64,000 bases of DNA from Rhodanobacteraceae bacterium ZG21-1 (GCA_021390615.1 JAJEJU010000025.1:1240001-1304000); one strand, 5' to 3'. Counted from the stretch's first letter, positions 35,968 through 46,287 are shown. The notes: generated from the sequence alone by a model not told the origin. A program made the numbers and translations.

Positions 35968-36762
35968 ATGTCGCCGATCTCTCGTTACCGCAGTCTTGCC
36001 GCCGGCATCCTGCTGGCTTGTACCGCGATGCTGCCCTTGCATGCTCAGACTACGCCGCCCGCGGCGCCGGATGCCGGGCTCTACACCACCTATAACATGT
36101 CTACAGACGGCAACGGCAACGCAACCACCGTCCACTGGACGGTCTGCGGCTCTACCCAGCAGACCGAAGGGTGCTACGGCTCCGGCAGCATTGGCCCCTT
36201 CATGATCCTCGGCGCGTTGCTGGAAGGCGAGCCCGTGGTCAACGGAAACGTGGTTACTCGCAGCATCTACGCGGTGGACATGGGCAACGGCAACGCCGTG
36301 ACGCTGTACGTATACAGGAAGACCGATACGCTGAGCCTGAGCAACGACACCACCCTCGTTTACCTGACCAACGTGATCAATTTGCCGCTGGTCAGCAATA
36401 CAGCTGCACATACCTTCATGGCCGCCAACAGCGGCTTTCTTTTCGTCGGCAACAGCGCAGGCTCGCAAGCCCTCAAGATCAGCAAGAGCGACCTGAGCAT
36501 CACCACGATCCCCGGGTTCTCACCGCCCGCCAACCTCACCCGCATCACAGCGAACGCCTATGGCTACGTGACGGTCACGGAAGGCAACGGCTTCTACGTC
36601 TTCGGGCCCAACGGCAACATGGTCGAGGACGGCGGCGGATCGGATTTCGTGGTCGGCAGCGCCCAGTCCATGAATCCGGTCTACGACTCGGGCGGCCAGC
36701 CGCCCTACGTTCCGCGCATGGGCTATCGGCTCAAGAGCAGCACGGCGAACGGAAGCAAGTGA
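35968..36762 (+). CDS. secreted protein of unknown function
   Basis: The 264-residue product has a clear signal peptide (basic MSPISRYR, hydrophobic core, cleavage near PLHAQ). The mature part is rich in Asn, Thr, Ser, Gly and Tyr and predicted mostly beta. It has two Cys (WTVCGS and EGCYGSGS) that could form a disulfide, and Asn/Gly-rich turns (DGNGNATT, MGNGNAV, EGNGF). The Shine-Dalgarno AAGGAGG eight bases upstream of ATG 35968 decides the start. Codon and base use are less GC-rich than neighbouring genes, which may hint at acquisition. I do not recognise the family. A hairpin terminator lies about 110 bp downstream. Confidence 0.8.
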   Translation: MSPISRYRSLAAGILLACTAMLPLHAQTTPPAAPDAGLYTTYNMSTDGNGNATTVHWTVCGSTQQTEGCYGSGSIGPFMILGALLEGEPVVNGNVVTRSIYAVDMGNGNAVTLYVYRKTDTLSLSNDTTLVYLTNVINLPLVSNTAAHTFMAANSGFLFVGNSAGSQALKISKSDLSITTIPGFSPPANLTRITANAYGYVTVTEGNGFYVFGPNGNMVEDGGGSDFVVGSAQSMNPVYDSGGQPPYVPRMGYRLKSSTANGSK

Positions 36763-36871
36763 ACTAACGAGTCACTCGCGCCGCCGGCAGGCAGCGCCGC
36801 GGCCTACCTGACGATGAGCAGGCGTGCGCCTGCACGACTTGCGACTCCGTGAGCCAGGCGCAATAACCCCG

Positions 36872-36896
36872 CCAGCCGCCGAAAGGCGGCTGGTTT
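36872..36896 (+). terminator. GAAA-tetraloop terminator
   Basis: A perfect 9-bp stem (CCAGCCGCC / GGCGGCTGG) capped by the stable tetraloop GAAA is followed by TTTCG. It lies about 110 bp after the secreted-protein gene and before pepQ. Confidence 0.75.
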
Positions 36897-37054
36897 CGAT
36901 GGGCTCCCGAAAGCTCCCCGGCGCGCGTGCGTCGACCGATGACGCCGGGATCGATGACGCCGCGCCGACGCCCGCTCGCTGCCTGGCGCTTGGCGATCCG
37001 GAGCGGCAGCGGCACCATAGCGCTTCATTCCCCGTCCCGCGCTCCAGGCACCCC

Positions 37055-38386
<1,332 letters not shown>

Positions 38387-38410
38387 TCGATCGGAACAAG
38401 GAGCGTGCCG

Positions 38411-39457
38411 ATGACCATGCCGCCCGTGCCGATGGAACGCCCGCCGATGACCACGGACGGACGGCGCCGTCGACGGCGCGGCTGGCTCGCGGTCGCTGGC
38501 GGACTGCTGCTTCTGTTCGCGCTCGCGCTGGCGTATTCGACGCAGGTATGGCTCGCGCGGCGCGCCTTCGATCGCGCGGCCCAGGCGGCCCTGGATCGAC
38601 AGCCGATCGTCAACGGACACCTGGGCAACTTGCGCCGCGCCGAACGCGCCGCCACGCCCGAGCAGGACCGCCGCATCCACGATGCCGTCTCCTATCGCCT
38701 GCAAGGCGAGGCGGGAGCCGGTGTGGTCACGCTCCGCTTCGACACGGCGAATGCCGCGCATCCGCGCATCGTCCAGGGCGTGCTGCGCACCGACGACGGC
38801 ATCGCCTATCCGCTGACCGAGGCGAACCAGGATGCCGAGGCAACCCAGACCGCCGCCCCCGACGACGATCCGCTGCGGCCGCGTGTGGAATACCAGCGCA
38901 ATGCCGAGTTGAGCAAGGAGTACCCCAACATCATCGTCGACATCGACAGCTCCAGCCGCTCCGATCTGCAACTGATCCAATACGCGCGACGACAACTGAT
39001 CGCGCCACTGGCGCGGATCGACGGCGTGCTATGTATCTGGAGCATGGGAACCCACATGGCACACCCCAGCCCGCGGCTGCAGGTGGATCGGGTGCGCCTG
39101 GCCGCCCTGAAGCTGAGCGCGCAAGATGTGCGCGATTTCCTGCTGGCGAAGCATTTCCGCCTGTTGTCGACCTCGGCAGAATCCGAGACGTATCGTTGGC
39201 CTGACGTGACGCAGTGGCCTGACGCGCTGGCGGAATCGCACTCGCCCGACGACCTGCTGTCGTCATGGTCGATCCCATCGGCAGCAGCGACCAGCGTGCC
39301 GCTGACCCAGATCGCCAGCATCAGATGGAGCACGGATACGCCGCGGCAGGCGATCGGCCTGGTCACCTCGCGGGAAGATCGCCAGCGAGTCGTCGAGCAG
39401 GTTCGCGCCGCCATGGCGAAGCAGGCATCGCCCGACATCCAGCTGGGGATGCCCTGA
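38411..39457 (+). CDS. membrane-anchored protein with an RND-porter-like domain
   Basis: The 348-residue product has a basic N-terminus (RRRRRR), one membrane segment (about residues 24-45) and a periplasmic remainder. A first domain (about 45-138) resembles small Coa1-like modules only weakly. The second (about 170-318) matches the order of a periplasmic subdomain of RND pumps. It runs from NIIVDIDS, through a helix ending APLARIDGV and PRLQVDRVRLAALKLSAQDV, to VPLTQIASIRW. This is like the AcrB docking/porter stretch before its LRDVAKIEL segment. None of the pump's twelve membrane helices are present. ATG 38411 follows AAGGAG by seven bases, 24 bp after pepQ. The function is unknown. Confidence 0.75.
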   Translation: MTMPPVPMERPPMTTDGRRRRRRGWLAVAGGLLLLFALALAYSTQVWLARRAFDRAAQAALDRQPIVNGHLGNLRRAERAATPEQDRRIHDAVSYRLQGEAGAGVVTLRFDTANAAHPRIVQGVLRTDDGIAYPLTEANQDAEATQTAAPDDDPLRPRVEYQRNAELSKEYPNIIVDIDSSSRSDLQLIQYARRQLIAPLARIDGVLCIWSMGTHMAHPSPRLQVDRVRLAALKLSAQDVRDFLLAKHFRLLSTSAESETYRWPDVTQWPDALAESHSPDDLLSSWSIPSAAATSVPLTQIASIRWSTDTPRQAIGLVTSREDRQRVVEQVRAAMAKQASPDIQLGMP

Positions 39458-39604
39458 TCCAAGCAGCCGGATCTGCGCCTGATGCCCTGAAGTCACGAGC
39501 CTCGCCGTAAGGACGGTCGCCGCATCGGCAAGGCGTGATCGCCATCGCTGCAGCGGCATCCATGCCACGTGCAGCGAAGCAGACCCCGCTACACGATCAG
39601 CCGC

Positions 39605-40168
39605 CTACTGCTCGTGCTTGGCGTCCTGATCCTGTGCTGCGCTCTGATCCTGTGCTGCAGCCTGATCCTGTGTCGCGCCCTGGTCATGCGCTGCGTCCTG
39701 ATCGCCCGACTTTTCCAGGCTCGGATGATGCAGCCAATCGGCAATGTCCTCGCCGAGCTCCTTGGCGAGCGAATTCAGAGTGCTGCAGATCGTCAATTTA
39801 CCGTGGCCCGTGCGCTGCATGGAAAACGAACCGACCAGCTTGTCGCCATCGTGCAACTCGCCGCGCACCACCGCCCACTTCGGCCCGGTGAATCCGCCGC
39901 CGGCAATGGCATGCACGTGGGTCACCACCATCGACAAGCTGCGCTGTCCTGCCTGTGGCAACGGCTGATCGCTGATCACGGCCAGACCTTTGGCATCCTT
40001 TACGATGAACTCGCTGAGCTGCGTGTTCCAGTCGCAGCTCTGACGGATGCCGTCGTTCACCGCCGAGGCATCCAGATAAGGCACCGTCTTCGGAATGAGT
40101 ATCTGCTCCTGCGCCTGCAGCGTGCACGGCAAGGCCGCGGCCAGCAGGCAAAGCATCCTGAATTTCAT
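39605..40168 (-). CDS. secreted protein of unknown function with DQ-rich repeat tail
   Basis: The 187-residue product starts MKFRMLCLLAAALPC and has a signal peptide cleaved near LQAQE. The folded part (about 20-150) includes two Cys (RQSCDWNTQ and LTICSTLN) and the stretch VVTHVHAIAGGGFTGPKW. The last 30 residues are hexapeptide-like repeats of the type AAQDQS/ATQDQA, acidic and probably disordered, ending KHEQ. GGGAG upstream of ATG 40168 supports this start over one 31 codons earlier. The family is not recognised. Confidence 0.75.
   Translation of the reverse strand: MKFRMLCLLAAALPCTLQAQEQILIPKTVPYLDASAVNDGIRQSCDWNTQLSEFIVKDAKGLAVISDQPLPQAGQRSLSMVVTHVHAIAGGGFTGPKWAVVRGELHDGDKLVGSFSMQRTGHGKLTICSTLNSLAKELGEDIADWLHHPSLEKSGDQDAAHDQGATQDQAAAQDQSAAQDQDAKHEQ
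39624..39706 (-). repeat. 18-bp tandem repeat encoding the DQ-rich tail
   Basis: About four and a half units of 18 bp (variants of CCTGATCCTGTGCTGCGC on the plus strand) encode a six-residue period DQAAAQ. They lie at the 3' end of the gene at 39605-40168. Such repeats change copy number easily by slippage. Confidence 0.8.
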
Positions 40169-40467
40169 CGTATTGCTCCCTGATCCCCATAGGCACCGGC
40201 GTCGCGCCGGGCGCCGCCAGTGGACCCGATCTAGCGCCAAAGCACAATCAGACGGACGCATGGCCGTCTATTCGCCAGGTTGTGATCTCGTCGACCGAGC
40301 CGGGTAGCGCATGGCGCATGCGCCATGCGTGCTGCGCCTACAGCGCCTAGCAGGGCACAGCCGCACTGTGACGGACTGCGACAAACCACCGCTGCGTCAA
40401 TGCTCCGCAGCGACATCGGCGCAATCGCGGACGTATGCTTTGCCCAGGTAACGCCTCGGGCAATCCC
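40169..40467. other. 299-bp divergent gap upstream of the cyd operon
   Basis: This region should hold the promoters of the secreted-protein gene (minus) and of cydPABX (plus). I looked for an FNR/Anr box (TTGATnnnnATCAA) and for an ArcA-like repeat and saw no convincing match. Only weak -10-like sequences are present. Confidence 0.5.
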
Positions 40468-40683
40468 ATGTCCACGTCCACCGCAAGCCAGCCAGCCGAA
40501 CCGCGACCTTTGCGCCGCCTGGCGATCGAACTGGTGTTGATCGTGATCGCCAAGCTGGCCCTGCTCACCCTGATCTGGTGGGTGGCAATCGCGCCGCACC
40601 CTCGGCCGGATACCCGCCCTGCGGCGATCGAGCGTCTGCTCGCCCCCGCCGCTTCCACTTCGTCGCACGAGAGCCCGCCATGA
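40468..40683 (+). CDS. cydP: putative cytochrome bd oxidase small subunit CydP
   Basis: This 71-residue single-span membrane protein sits directly before cydA and overlaps it by 4 bp (ATGA). It has a basic segment RPLRRLAIELVL, one membrane helix (about residues 15-37, LVLIVIAKLALL) and a short Pro-rich C-terminus. Position and layout match the CydP family, small accessory subunits of cytochrome bd oxidase. ATG 40468 is chosen over an in-frame start eleven codons earlier. The name rests on context and topology rather than on a sharp motif. Confidence 0.8.
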   Translation: MSTSTASQPAEPRPLRRLAIELVLIVIAKLALLTLIWWVAIAPHPRPDTRPAAIERLLAPAASTSSHESPP

Positions 40684-42260
40684 CCGTCGATGCCGATGTC
40701 GTCACCCTGTCGCGCCTGCAGTTCGCGCTGACCGCGCTCTACCACTTCCTGTTCGTGCCGCTGACCCTGGGCCTGGTGTGGATGCTGGCGATCATGGAAA
40801 GCGTCTACGTGATGAGCCGGCGCGAGGTGTGGAAGCGCATGGTGCGCTTCTGGGGCGTGCTGTTCGGCATCAACTTCGCCATGGGCGTGGCCACCGGCAT
40901 CACCATGGAATTCCAGTTCGGCATGAACTGGGCCTACTACGCCCACTACGTCGGCGACGTGTTCGGCACGCCGCTGGCGATCGAGGGCCTGATGGCCTTT
41001 TTCCTGGAAGGCACTCTGGTCGGCCTGTTCTTCATGGGCTGGGATCGGCTGTCGCGGGTGAAGCACCTGCTGGTGACCTGGTTCCTGGCGCTGGCGACCA
41101 GCCTGTCCGCGCTGTGGATCCTGATCGCCAACGCCTGGATGCAGCATCCGGTGGGCGCCGCCTTCAATCCGCAGACCATGCGCATGGAGGTCACTTCGTT
41201 CAGCGAGGTGTTCTTCAACCCGGTGGCGCAGGCGAAGTTCGTGCACACGGTGAGCGCGGGCTACGTGATGGGCGCGATGTTCGTGCTGTCGATCAGCGCC
41301 TGGTATCTGCTGCGCGGGCGCAACGTCGACTTCGCCAAGCGCTCGATGACCGTGGCGGCCAGCTTCGGCCTGGCCGCCGCGCTGAGCGTGGTGGTGCTGG
41401 GCGACGAATCGGGCTACGCCATCTCGGAAAACCAGAAGATGAAGATGGCGGCGATCGAAGCGATGTGGGAAACCGAGCCGCCGCCGGCTTCGTTCACCCT
41501 GTTCGGCCTGCCCGACGTGCGCGAGCACACCACCCACTACGCGGTGCGCGTGCCGTGGGTGATGGGCCTGATCGGCACGCGCTCGATCGACACGCCGATT
41601 CCCGGCATCGCCGACCTGGTGCAGGACACCAAGGGGCGCATCCACCACGGCATCCAGGCCTACGACGCCATGCTGGCGCTGCGCGCCGACCGCAACGACG
41701 CGCAGGCCAAGGCCACCCTGGCCACCTACGACGAAGACCTCGGCTATGCGCTGCTGCTCAAGCGCAGCGTGGACGATCCGCGCAAGGCCACCGCGGAGGA
41801 CATCCAGCGCGCCGCCGACAGCACCATCCCCAACGTGCCGGTGCTGTTCTGGTCCTTCCGCGTGATGGTGGCCTGCGGCTTCTACTTCATCGCGCTGTTC
41901 GCCTTCTCGTTCTGGCTGGCCAGCAAGCGGCGGCTGGACGCCAAGCGCTGGTATCTGCGCCTCGCGCTGTGCAGCCTGCCGCTGCCCTGGGTCGCCGCCG
42001 AGCTGGGCTGGATCGTCGCCGAATACGGCCGCCAGCCGTGGGCCATCGAGGGCGTGCTGCCCACCGCGCTGGGCGTCTCCTCGATCACCGCCGGCCAGGT
42101 GCTGACTTCGCTGGGCGGCTTCGTGCTGTTCTACACCGCACTGGCGGTGATCGACGCGGTGCTGATGGTGAAGTTCGCACGCAAAGGACCGGACGGGCTG
42201 GGCCTGTGGCCGCCGGCCGAACCCGCAGCCGAACCCGTCCATTCCGGCCACGCCGCCTGA
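40680..42260 (+). CDS. cydA: cytochrome bd ubiquinol oxidase subunit I
   Basis: CydA carries the three hemes of cytochrome bd, the high-affinity quinol oxidase of the inner membrane. The 526-residue product has the N-terminal heme ligand His22 ([16 protein letters not shown]), the [16 protein letters not shown] helix with the second His, and a long Q-loop (E. coli-type). [16 protein letters not shown] with the signature GRQPW is also present. Length fits the long-Q-loop class. The start overlaps cydP by 4 bp; cydB follows after 10 bp. Confidence 0.97.
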   Translation: MTVDADVVTLSRLQFALTALYHFLFVPLTLGLVWMLAIMESVYVMSRREVWKRMVRFWGVLFGINFAMGVATGITMEFQFGMNWAYYAHYVGDVFGTPLAIEGLMAFFLEGTLVGLFFMGWDRLSRVKHLLVTWFLALATSLSALWILIANAWMQHPVGAAFNPQTMRMEVTSFSEVFFNPVAQAKFVHTVSAGYVMGAMFVLSISAWYLLRGRNVDFAKRSMTVAASFGLAAALSVVVLGDESGYAISENQKMKMAAIEAMWETEPPPASFTLFGLPDVREHTTHYAVRVPWVMGLIGTRSIDTPIPGIADLVQDTKGRIHHGIQAYDAMLALRADRNDAQAKATLATYDEDLGYALLLKRSVDDPRKATAEDIQRAADSTIPNVPVLFWSFRVMVACGFYFIALFAFSFWLASKRRLDAKRWYLRLALCSLPLPWVAAELGWIVAEYGRQPWAIEGVLPTALGVSSITAGQVLTSLGGFVLFYTALAVIDAVLMVKFARKGPDGLGLWPPAEPAAEPVHSGHAA

Positions 42261-42270
42261 GGAGTCCGTC

Positions 42271-43401
42271 ATGTTCGATTACGACACGCTGCGGGTGATC
42301 TGGTGGGCGCTGCTGGGCGCACTGCTGATCGGCTTCGCCATCATGGACGGCTTCGACTTCGGACTGGCCGCGCTGCTGCGCGTGCTGGGTCATGACGACG
42401 ACGAGCGCCGGGTGCTGCTGGAAACCATCGAGCCGACCTGGGAAGGCAACCAGGTGTGGTTCATCCTCGGCGGCGGCGCCGCCTTCGCCGCCTGGCCGCT
42501 GCTCTACGCCACCGCGTTTTCCGGCTTGTACTTCGCCTTGTTCGTGCTGTTGCTGGCCTTCATCCTGCGCCCGGTCGGCTTCAACTTCCGCGGCAAGCTG
42601 CATGACCCGCGCTGGCGCACGCTGTGGGACACGGTGCTGGCGGCCTCCGGCGTGGTGGTGATGGTAGTGTCCGGCGTCGCCTTCGGCAATCTGTTCCTGG
42701 GCCTGCCGTTCCAGCTCGACGGCGATCTGCGCATGAGCTGGCACGGCGGCTTCTTCGATCTGCTGAAGCCGTACCCGCTGCTGTGCGGCGTGCTGAGCCT
42801 GGCCATGCTGCTGGCCCACGGCGCCTGCTGGGCCGCCTATCGCGCGGATCACGCGATCGCCGCACGCGCCGTGCGGATCGCGCGCGCAACTACCGTGGTG
42901 TATCTCGTGCTGTACGCGCTGGCGGGCGTGTGGCTGGCCTACGGCGTGCCTGCCTATGCGCTGGCCGGCAGCGCCGTCGCGGGCGAAGTGTCCAATCCGC
43001 TGTACAAGGAGGTCGTGCGCGGCGGCCACTGGTTTGCCGGCTATCTGCAGCATCCCGCGTTCTGGATCGCGCCGGCCGTGGCCCTGCTGGGTGCGCTGGG
43101 CGTGCTGTGGCGCGCCGGCGCGCGCGGGCTCAGTGCCTTCCTCGCCAGCAGCCTGATGCTGGCCGGCACCATCCTGTCCGCCGGCCTCGCGCTGTTCCCG
43201 TTCCTGCTGCCGTCCAGCCTTGACCCGCGTTCCAGCCTCACCGTGTGGGACGCTTCGTCGAGCCGCGGCACCTTGCTGCTGATGCTGGGCGCCACCGTCG
43301 TGTTCCTGCCGCTGATCGTGCTGTACACCGCGTGGGTGTATCGCGTGATGCGCGGCCGGGTGACCCTGGCGCATGTGCGCAACGCCCATCATCACTATTG
43401 A
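42271..43401 (+). CDS. cydB: cytochrome bd ubiquinol oxidase subunit II
   Basis: CydB is the structural partner of CydA. The 376-residue product begins [31 protein letters not shown] (in part), contains the conserved [14 protein letters not shown] segment and has about eight to nine membrane helices. GAGGAG precedes the ATG by seven bases. The last helix is followed by a His-rich C-terminus (NAHHHY). cydX lies 15 bp downstream. Confidence 0.97.
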   Translation: MFDYDTLRVIWWALLGALLIGFAIMDGFDFGLAALLRVLGHDDDERRVLLETIEPTWEGNQVWFILGGGAAFAAWPLLYATAFSGLYFALFVLLLAFILRPVGFNFRGKLHDPRWRTLWDTVLAASGVVVMVVSGVAFGNLFLGLPFQLDGDLRMSWHGGFFDLLKPYPLLCGVLSLAMLLAHGACWAAYRADHAIAARAVRIARATTVVYLVLYALAGVWLAYGVPAYALAGSAVAGEVSNPLYKEVVRGGHWFAGYLQHPAFWIAPAVALLGALGVLWRAGARGLSAFLASSLMLAGTILSAGLALFPFLLPSSLDPRSSLTVWDASSSRGTLLLMLGATVVFLPLIVLYTAWVYRVMRGRVTLAHVRNAHHHY

Positions 43402-43416
43402 GCCCAGGAGGCCGCC

Positions 43417-43560
43417 ATGTGGTATTTCTCGTGGATTCTCGGTTTGGGCCTGGCCTGCAGCTTCGCCATCCTCAACGCGCTGTGGTACGAGGTGCACGCC
43501 TCCGACGAGGCGCACCGGCTGCGCAGCACGCCGGAGCCGGAGTCGCCCAAGGGCGATTGA
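43417..43560 (+). CDS. cydX: cytochrome bd oxidase small subunit CydX
   Basis: A 47-residue protein with the CydX/CbdX hallmark N-terminus MWYFSWILGLGLACSF and the NALWYE motif. It is one membrane helix that stabilises the bd oxidase hemes. CAGGAGG lies upstream of ATG 43417 at good spacing. A charged Glu/Pro-rich tail ends PKGD. It completes a cydP-A-B-X operon. Confidence 0.96.
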   Translation: MWYFSWILGLGLACSFAILNALWYEVHASDEAHRLRSTPEPESPKGD

Positions 43561-43734
43561 CGCAGGTTGATTCCGCCTGGGCAGAGCCGATGCGCGGCGA
43601 ATGCGGGCATGCCCTCGCGACGCGAGCCTGTCCGCGCAGTCACGCTCGATCCACAAACGCCAGACCCGACAAGACTCGCCCGAACGACGCCATCGACTCG
43701 TCGACAAGACATCAACGAGAGACCGTCGCGCCGC

Positions 43735-45045
43735 TCAACGCGCGGCCAGCAGCGCCTCGATCTCGTCGGCATCTTTCGGCACGCCGGCGGTCAGCACTTC
43801 GTTGCCCTCGGCGGTGACCGCCACGTCGTCCTCGATGCGGATGCCGATGCCGCGCCAGCGCTCGTCGACGCTGCGCTCGCCCGGCGGCACATAGATGCCG
43901 GGCTCGACCGTCAGCACCATGCCGGGTTCGAGCAGGCGCGCTTCGCCGCCGACCCGATAGTCGCCGACGTCGTGCACGTCCAGGCCCAGCCAGTGGCCGG
44001 TCTTCGCCGGAAAGAAGGCTTTGTAGCTCTCGTCGGCGATCGCCGCGTCCGCGCTGCCCTTGAGCAGGCCGAGCGCGCACAGGCCCTCGGCAATCACGCG
44101 CACCGCCGCATGGTGTGCGGCATCGAACGGCCGCCCGGGCTGCACCTCGTCGATCGCCGCGAGTTGCGCAGCCAACACCACTTCGTAGAGTGCGCGCTGC
44201 TCGCGCGAATAGCGCCCGCCCGGCGGAAAGCTGCGGCTGATGTCGGAGGCGTAGCAGTCCACTTCGGCGCCGGCGTCGATCAGCAGCAGCTCGCCGTCGC
44301 GCAGCGGCGCGCGGTTGGCCTGGTAGTGCATGACGCAGGCGTTGGCGCCGCCGGCAACGATCGGCGGAAAGGCGGCCACCGCGCCATGGCCGCGGATCAC
44401 CCGCAGCAGCTCGGCTTCCACCTCGTACTCGTGGCGACCCGGCCGGGCCGCCTGCATGGCCGCGCGATGCGCCTCGGCGGCGATCGTCGCAGCGCGGCGC
44501 ATCAGCTTCAGCTCGGCGCGCGACTTATACAGGCGCAGGTCGTGCAGCAGATGGCCCAGCGCGACGAAATCCTTGGGCACTACGCCGCCGCCGCGCAGCT
44601 GGCGCAGGCGGCGCATCCAGCCGAGCAGGCGCGCATCGAAATCGGGCTCACGACCGAAGTGGCAGTACACGCGCCCGCGCCCTTCGATCATCCCCGGCAG
44701 GATGTCGTCGATGTCGTCGATCGGGAAGGCGTCGTCCAGGCCATAGGCGTCGACCGCGCGCTCGGTGCCGATGATTTCGCCGTGCCAGCGCTCGCGCGCT
44801 TCGTCACGTTCGCGGCAGAACAGCACGGCCTCGCCGTGGCGTCGGCCGGGCAGCATGGCCAGCACCGCGTCGGGCTCCGGAAAACCGCAGAGATAATGCA
44901 GGTCGGAATCCTGCCGGTAGGGCCAGGCGGCATCGGCGTTGCGCAAGCGCTCGGGCGCGGCGGCGATCAGCAGCACCGCATCTTCGCCGGCCATGCGCAT
45001 CAGCTGGCGGCGGCGGCGAGCGAACTCTTCCGGCTGGATGGTCAA
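43735..45045 (-). CDS. pepP: Xaa-Pro aminopeptidase (aminopeptidase P)
   Basis: PepP removes an N-terminal residue ahead of proline. The M24 catalytic domain shows its metal ligands: LLIDAGAEVD, YASDISRSF, the His in GHWLGLDVHDVGDY, VEPGIYVPP and GIRIEDDV. The N-terminal domain has SDLHYLCGFPEPDAVL. I place the start at a TTG (45045-45043) that overlaps the UPF0149 stop. This gives 436 residues (E. coli PepP is 441) and the expected N-terminus (TIQPEEFARRRRQL). The nearest ATG lies inside that conserved segment. Upstream of 45045 the open frame is antisense noise over the UPF0149 gene. Confidence 0.93.
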   Translation of the reverse strand: MTIQPEEFARRRRQLMRMAGEDAVLLIAAAPERLRNADAAWPYRQDSDLHYLCGFPEPDAVLAMLPGRRHGEAVLFCRERDEARERWHGEIIGTERAVDAYGLDDAFPIDDIDDILPGMIEGRGRVYCHFGREPDFDARLLGWMRRLRQLRGGGVVPKDFVALGHLLHDLRLYKSRAELKLMRRAATIAAEAHRAAMQAARPGRHEYEVEAELLRVIRGHGAVAAFPPIVAGGANACVMHYQANRAPLRDGELLLIDAGAEVDCYASDISRSFPPGGRYSREQRALYEVVLAAQLAAIDEVQPGRPFDAAHHAAVRVIAEGLCALGLLKGSADAAIADESYKAFFPAKTGHWLGLDVHDVGDYRVGGEARLLEPGMVLTVEPGIYVPPGERSVDERWRGIGIRIEDDVAVTAEGNEVLTAGVPKDADEIEALLAAR

Positions 45046-45605
45046 TGCAGGGTGTCGCTCTGGGCGCGCCCGGCGGCGGCGCATTCGGTGTGCAGCAGCA
45101 TCGCGCCCACCCGCACGAATTCGTGCAGTTCGATCAGCGCGTCCTCGTCGTCCTGCTCGTCGCCGAAGTCGAACTCCGAGCCGGCGATCACGCCGAGGTC
45201 GTGCAGCACTTCCTGCGCCTCCTCGGACAGCTTGGCGTGCGCGCCGGCGCCGCCCAGGCCGAAGCCGCCCAGGAAACCGCGGCACCAGTCGGCCAGCGCG
45301 TCGGCGCGTTCGCTCAGCGGGCGATCGTCGGCCGGCAGCAGCGGCTCGAAGCCCAGCTCCGGATCGGCCAGCTCGGCCGCAGTCTGCCGCTGCAGCCGGT
45401 CCAGCACCGCCTGCGCTTCGGCCGAGGGCGTCACGCCATCGCCGTCGAGCTGCAGCGCTGCCAGCATGGGCTGTCGCCCCAATACGCCGCCGCCGGCCAG
45501 ATAGCCGCTCAGCGAGCCATGCAGCTCGCTGGCGCCGCAGCCGAGCCGCAGCTGGGCAAGCACGCTGTCCAGTTCCTCGTAGTCGACCAGCCCGCCAGAC
45601 GTCAT
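45042..45605 (-). CDS. UPF0149 (YgfB/YecA-like) protein
   Basis: The 187-residue product matches the UPF0149 family of small, acidic, all-helical proteins (YgfB type). It has the segments LGCGASELHGSLSGYLAGG, DWCRGFLGGFGLGG and LIELHEFVRVGAMLLH. In pseudomonads YgfB modulates expression of an AmpD-type amidase, but a general role is unclear. AAGGAGT precedes ATG 45605, which is chosen over a start 29 codons earlier. UPF0149 followed by pepP, divergent from zapA, is a conserved gammaproteobacterial arrangement. Confidence 0.93.
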   Translation of the reverse strand: MTSGGLVDYEELDSVLAQLRLGCGASELHGSLSGYLAGGGVLGRQPMLAALQLDGDGVTPSAEAQAVLDRLQRQTAAELADPELGFEPLLPADDRPLSERADALADWCRGFLGGFGLGGAGAHAKLSEEAQEVLHDLGVIAGSEFDFGDEQDDEDALIELHEFVRVGAMLLHTECAAAGRAQSDTLH

Positions 45606-45715
45606 GGCGCACTCCTTAGCTTCGGGGCCGCCAAGTTTAATCCAGCTGGTCCGGCCGGTCGCGGCGCGCGATGGGCCGCGCGGATTTGCCATGCGGTGCT
45701 GATATAGTCGTCGGC

Positions 45716-45970
45716 ATGAGCACGCCCGATCCTCAGCGCAGCGCCATCCCTCAGCACGATCCCGTGCGGCACGAGATCGCCGCGCTGGAACGCCAGATCG
45801 ATCGCCTGATCGAGCTGGCGCGGCGGCTGCACGAAGAGAACCGCAGCCTGCGCCACAGCCAGGAACAGCTGGCCAGCGAACGGGCCGGGCTGGTGGCGCG
45901 CAACGAGCAGGCGCGCAGCCGTGTCGAAGCGATGATCCAGCGCCTGAAGGCGCTCGAGAGCAACGGGTAG
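45716..45970 (+). CDS. TIGR02449 family coiled-coil protein
   Basis: An 84-residue protein that is almost entirely one coiled coil (about residues 15-80: heptads in LERQIDRLIELARRLHEEN and later). It is of the TIGR02449 family that precedes zapA in many gammaproteobacteria. Its size and form recall ZapB, a cell-division coiled coil, but homology is unproven. It ends three bases before zapA, so the two are co-transcribed. Confidence 0.88.
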   Translation: MSTPDPQRSAIPQHDPVRHEIAALERQIDRLIELARRLHEENRSLRHSQEQLASERAGLVARNEQARSRVEAMIQRLKALESNG

Positions 45971-45973
45971 CCC

Positions 45974-46282
45974 ATGAGCACCAGTCCGAACGAACCGGTC
46001 GCGCTGCGACTGATCGACCGCGAATTCCTGATCGCCTGCGCTCCCGAGGAGCGCGACGGACTGCTGGAAGCCGCGCACTACCTGGATCGCAAGATGCGCG
46101 AGCTGCGCGGCAACGCCAAGACGGCCGGCTTCGACCGGCTGACCGTGCTGGCCGCGATCAGCATCACCCACGAGTTCCTCAGCTCGCGCAAGCAGCACAG
46201 CGGGCTTGACCAGGGGCTGACCGAGGAACTGGCGGCGATCCGCCGCAAGCTTGAAGCCGTACTGGATGCACCCGTAAAATAG
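45974..46282 (+). CDS. zapA: cell division protein ZapA
   Basis: ZapA binds and cross-links FtsZ filaments at the division site. The 102-residue product has the family N-terminus (VALRLIDREFLIACAPEE), then LLEAAHYLDRKMRELR, and ends in a coiled coil. It starts three bases after the TIGR02449 gene. Its 3' end contains the promoter of the 6S RNA gene, as is usual for the zapA-ssrS-ygfA cluster. Confidence 0.95.
   Translation: MSTSPNEPVALRLIDREFLIACAPEERDGLLEAAHYLDRKMRELRGNAKTAGFDRLTVLAAISITHEFLSSRKQHSGLDQGLTEELAAIRRKLEAVLDAPVK
46251..46280 (+). promoter_or_regulatory. sigma-70 promoter of ssrS
   Basis: TTGAAG at 46251-46256 and TAAAAT at 46275-46280, with an 18-bp spacer, lie inside the last codons of zapA. 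Transcription would begin at about 46287, matching the expected 5' end of 6S RNA. Confidence 0.65.
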
Positions 46283-46287
46283 TCCTC

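Noticed and set aside
38411-39457. Pseudogene of an RND pump
   Set aside because: The frame is intact with its own Shine-Dalgarno and an N-terminal anchor not found at that place in pumps.
40347-42272. Long open frame (641 codons) on the minus strand
   Set aside because: Antisense to cydA; His/Gln/Arg-rich shadow.
42085-43707. Long open frame (540 codons) on the minus strand
   Set aside because: Antisense to cydB and cydX.
43735-45045. Duplicate of pepQ
   Set aside because: N-terminal domain and motifs are those of aminopeptidase P, distinct from the gene at 37055.
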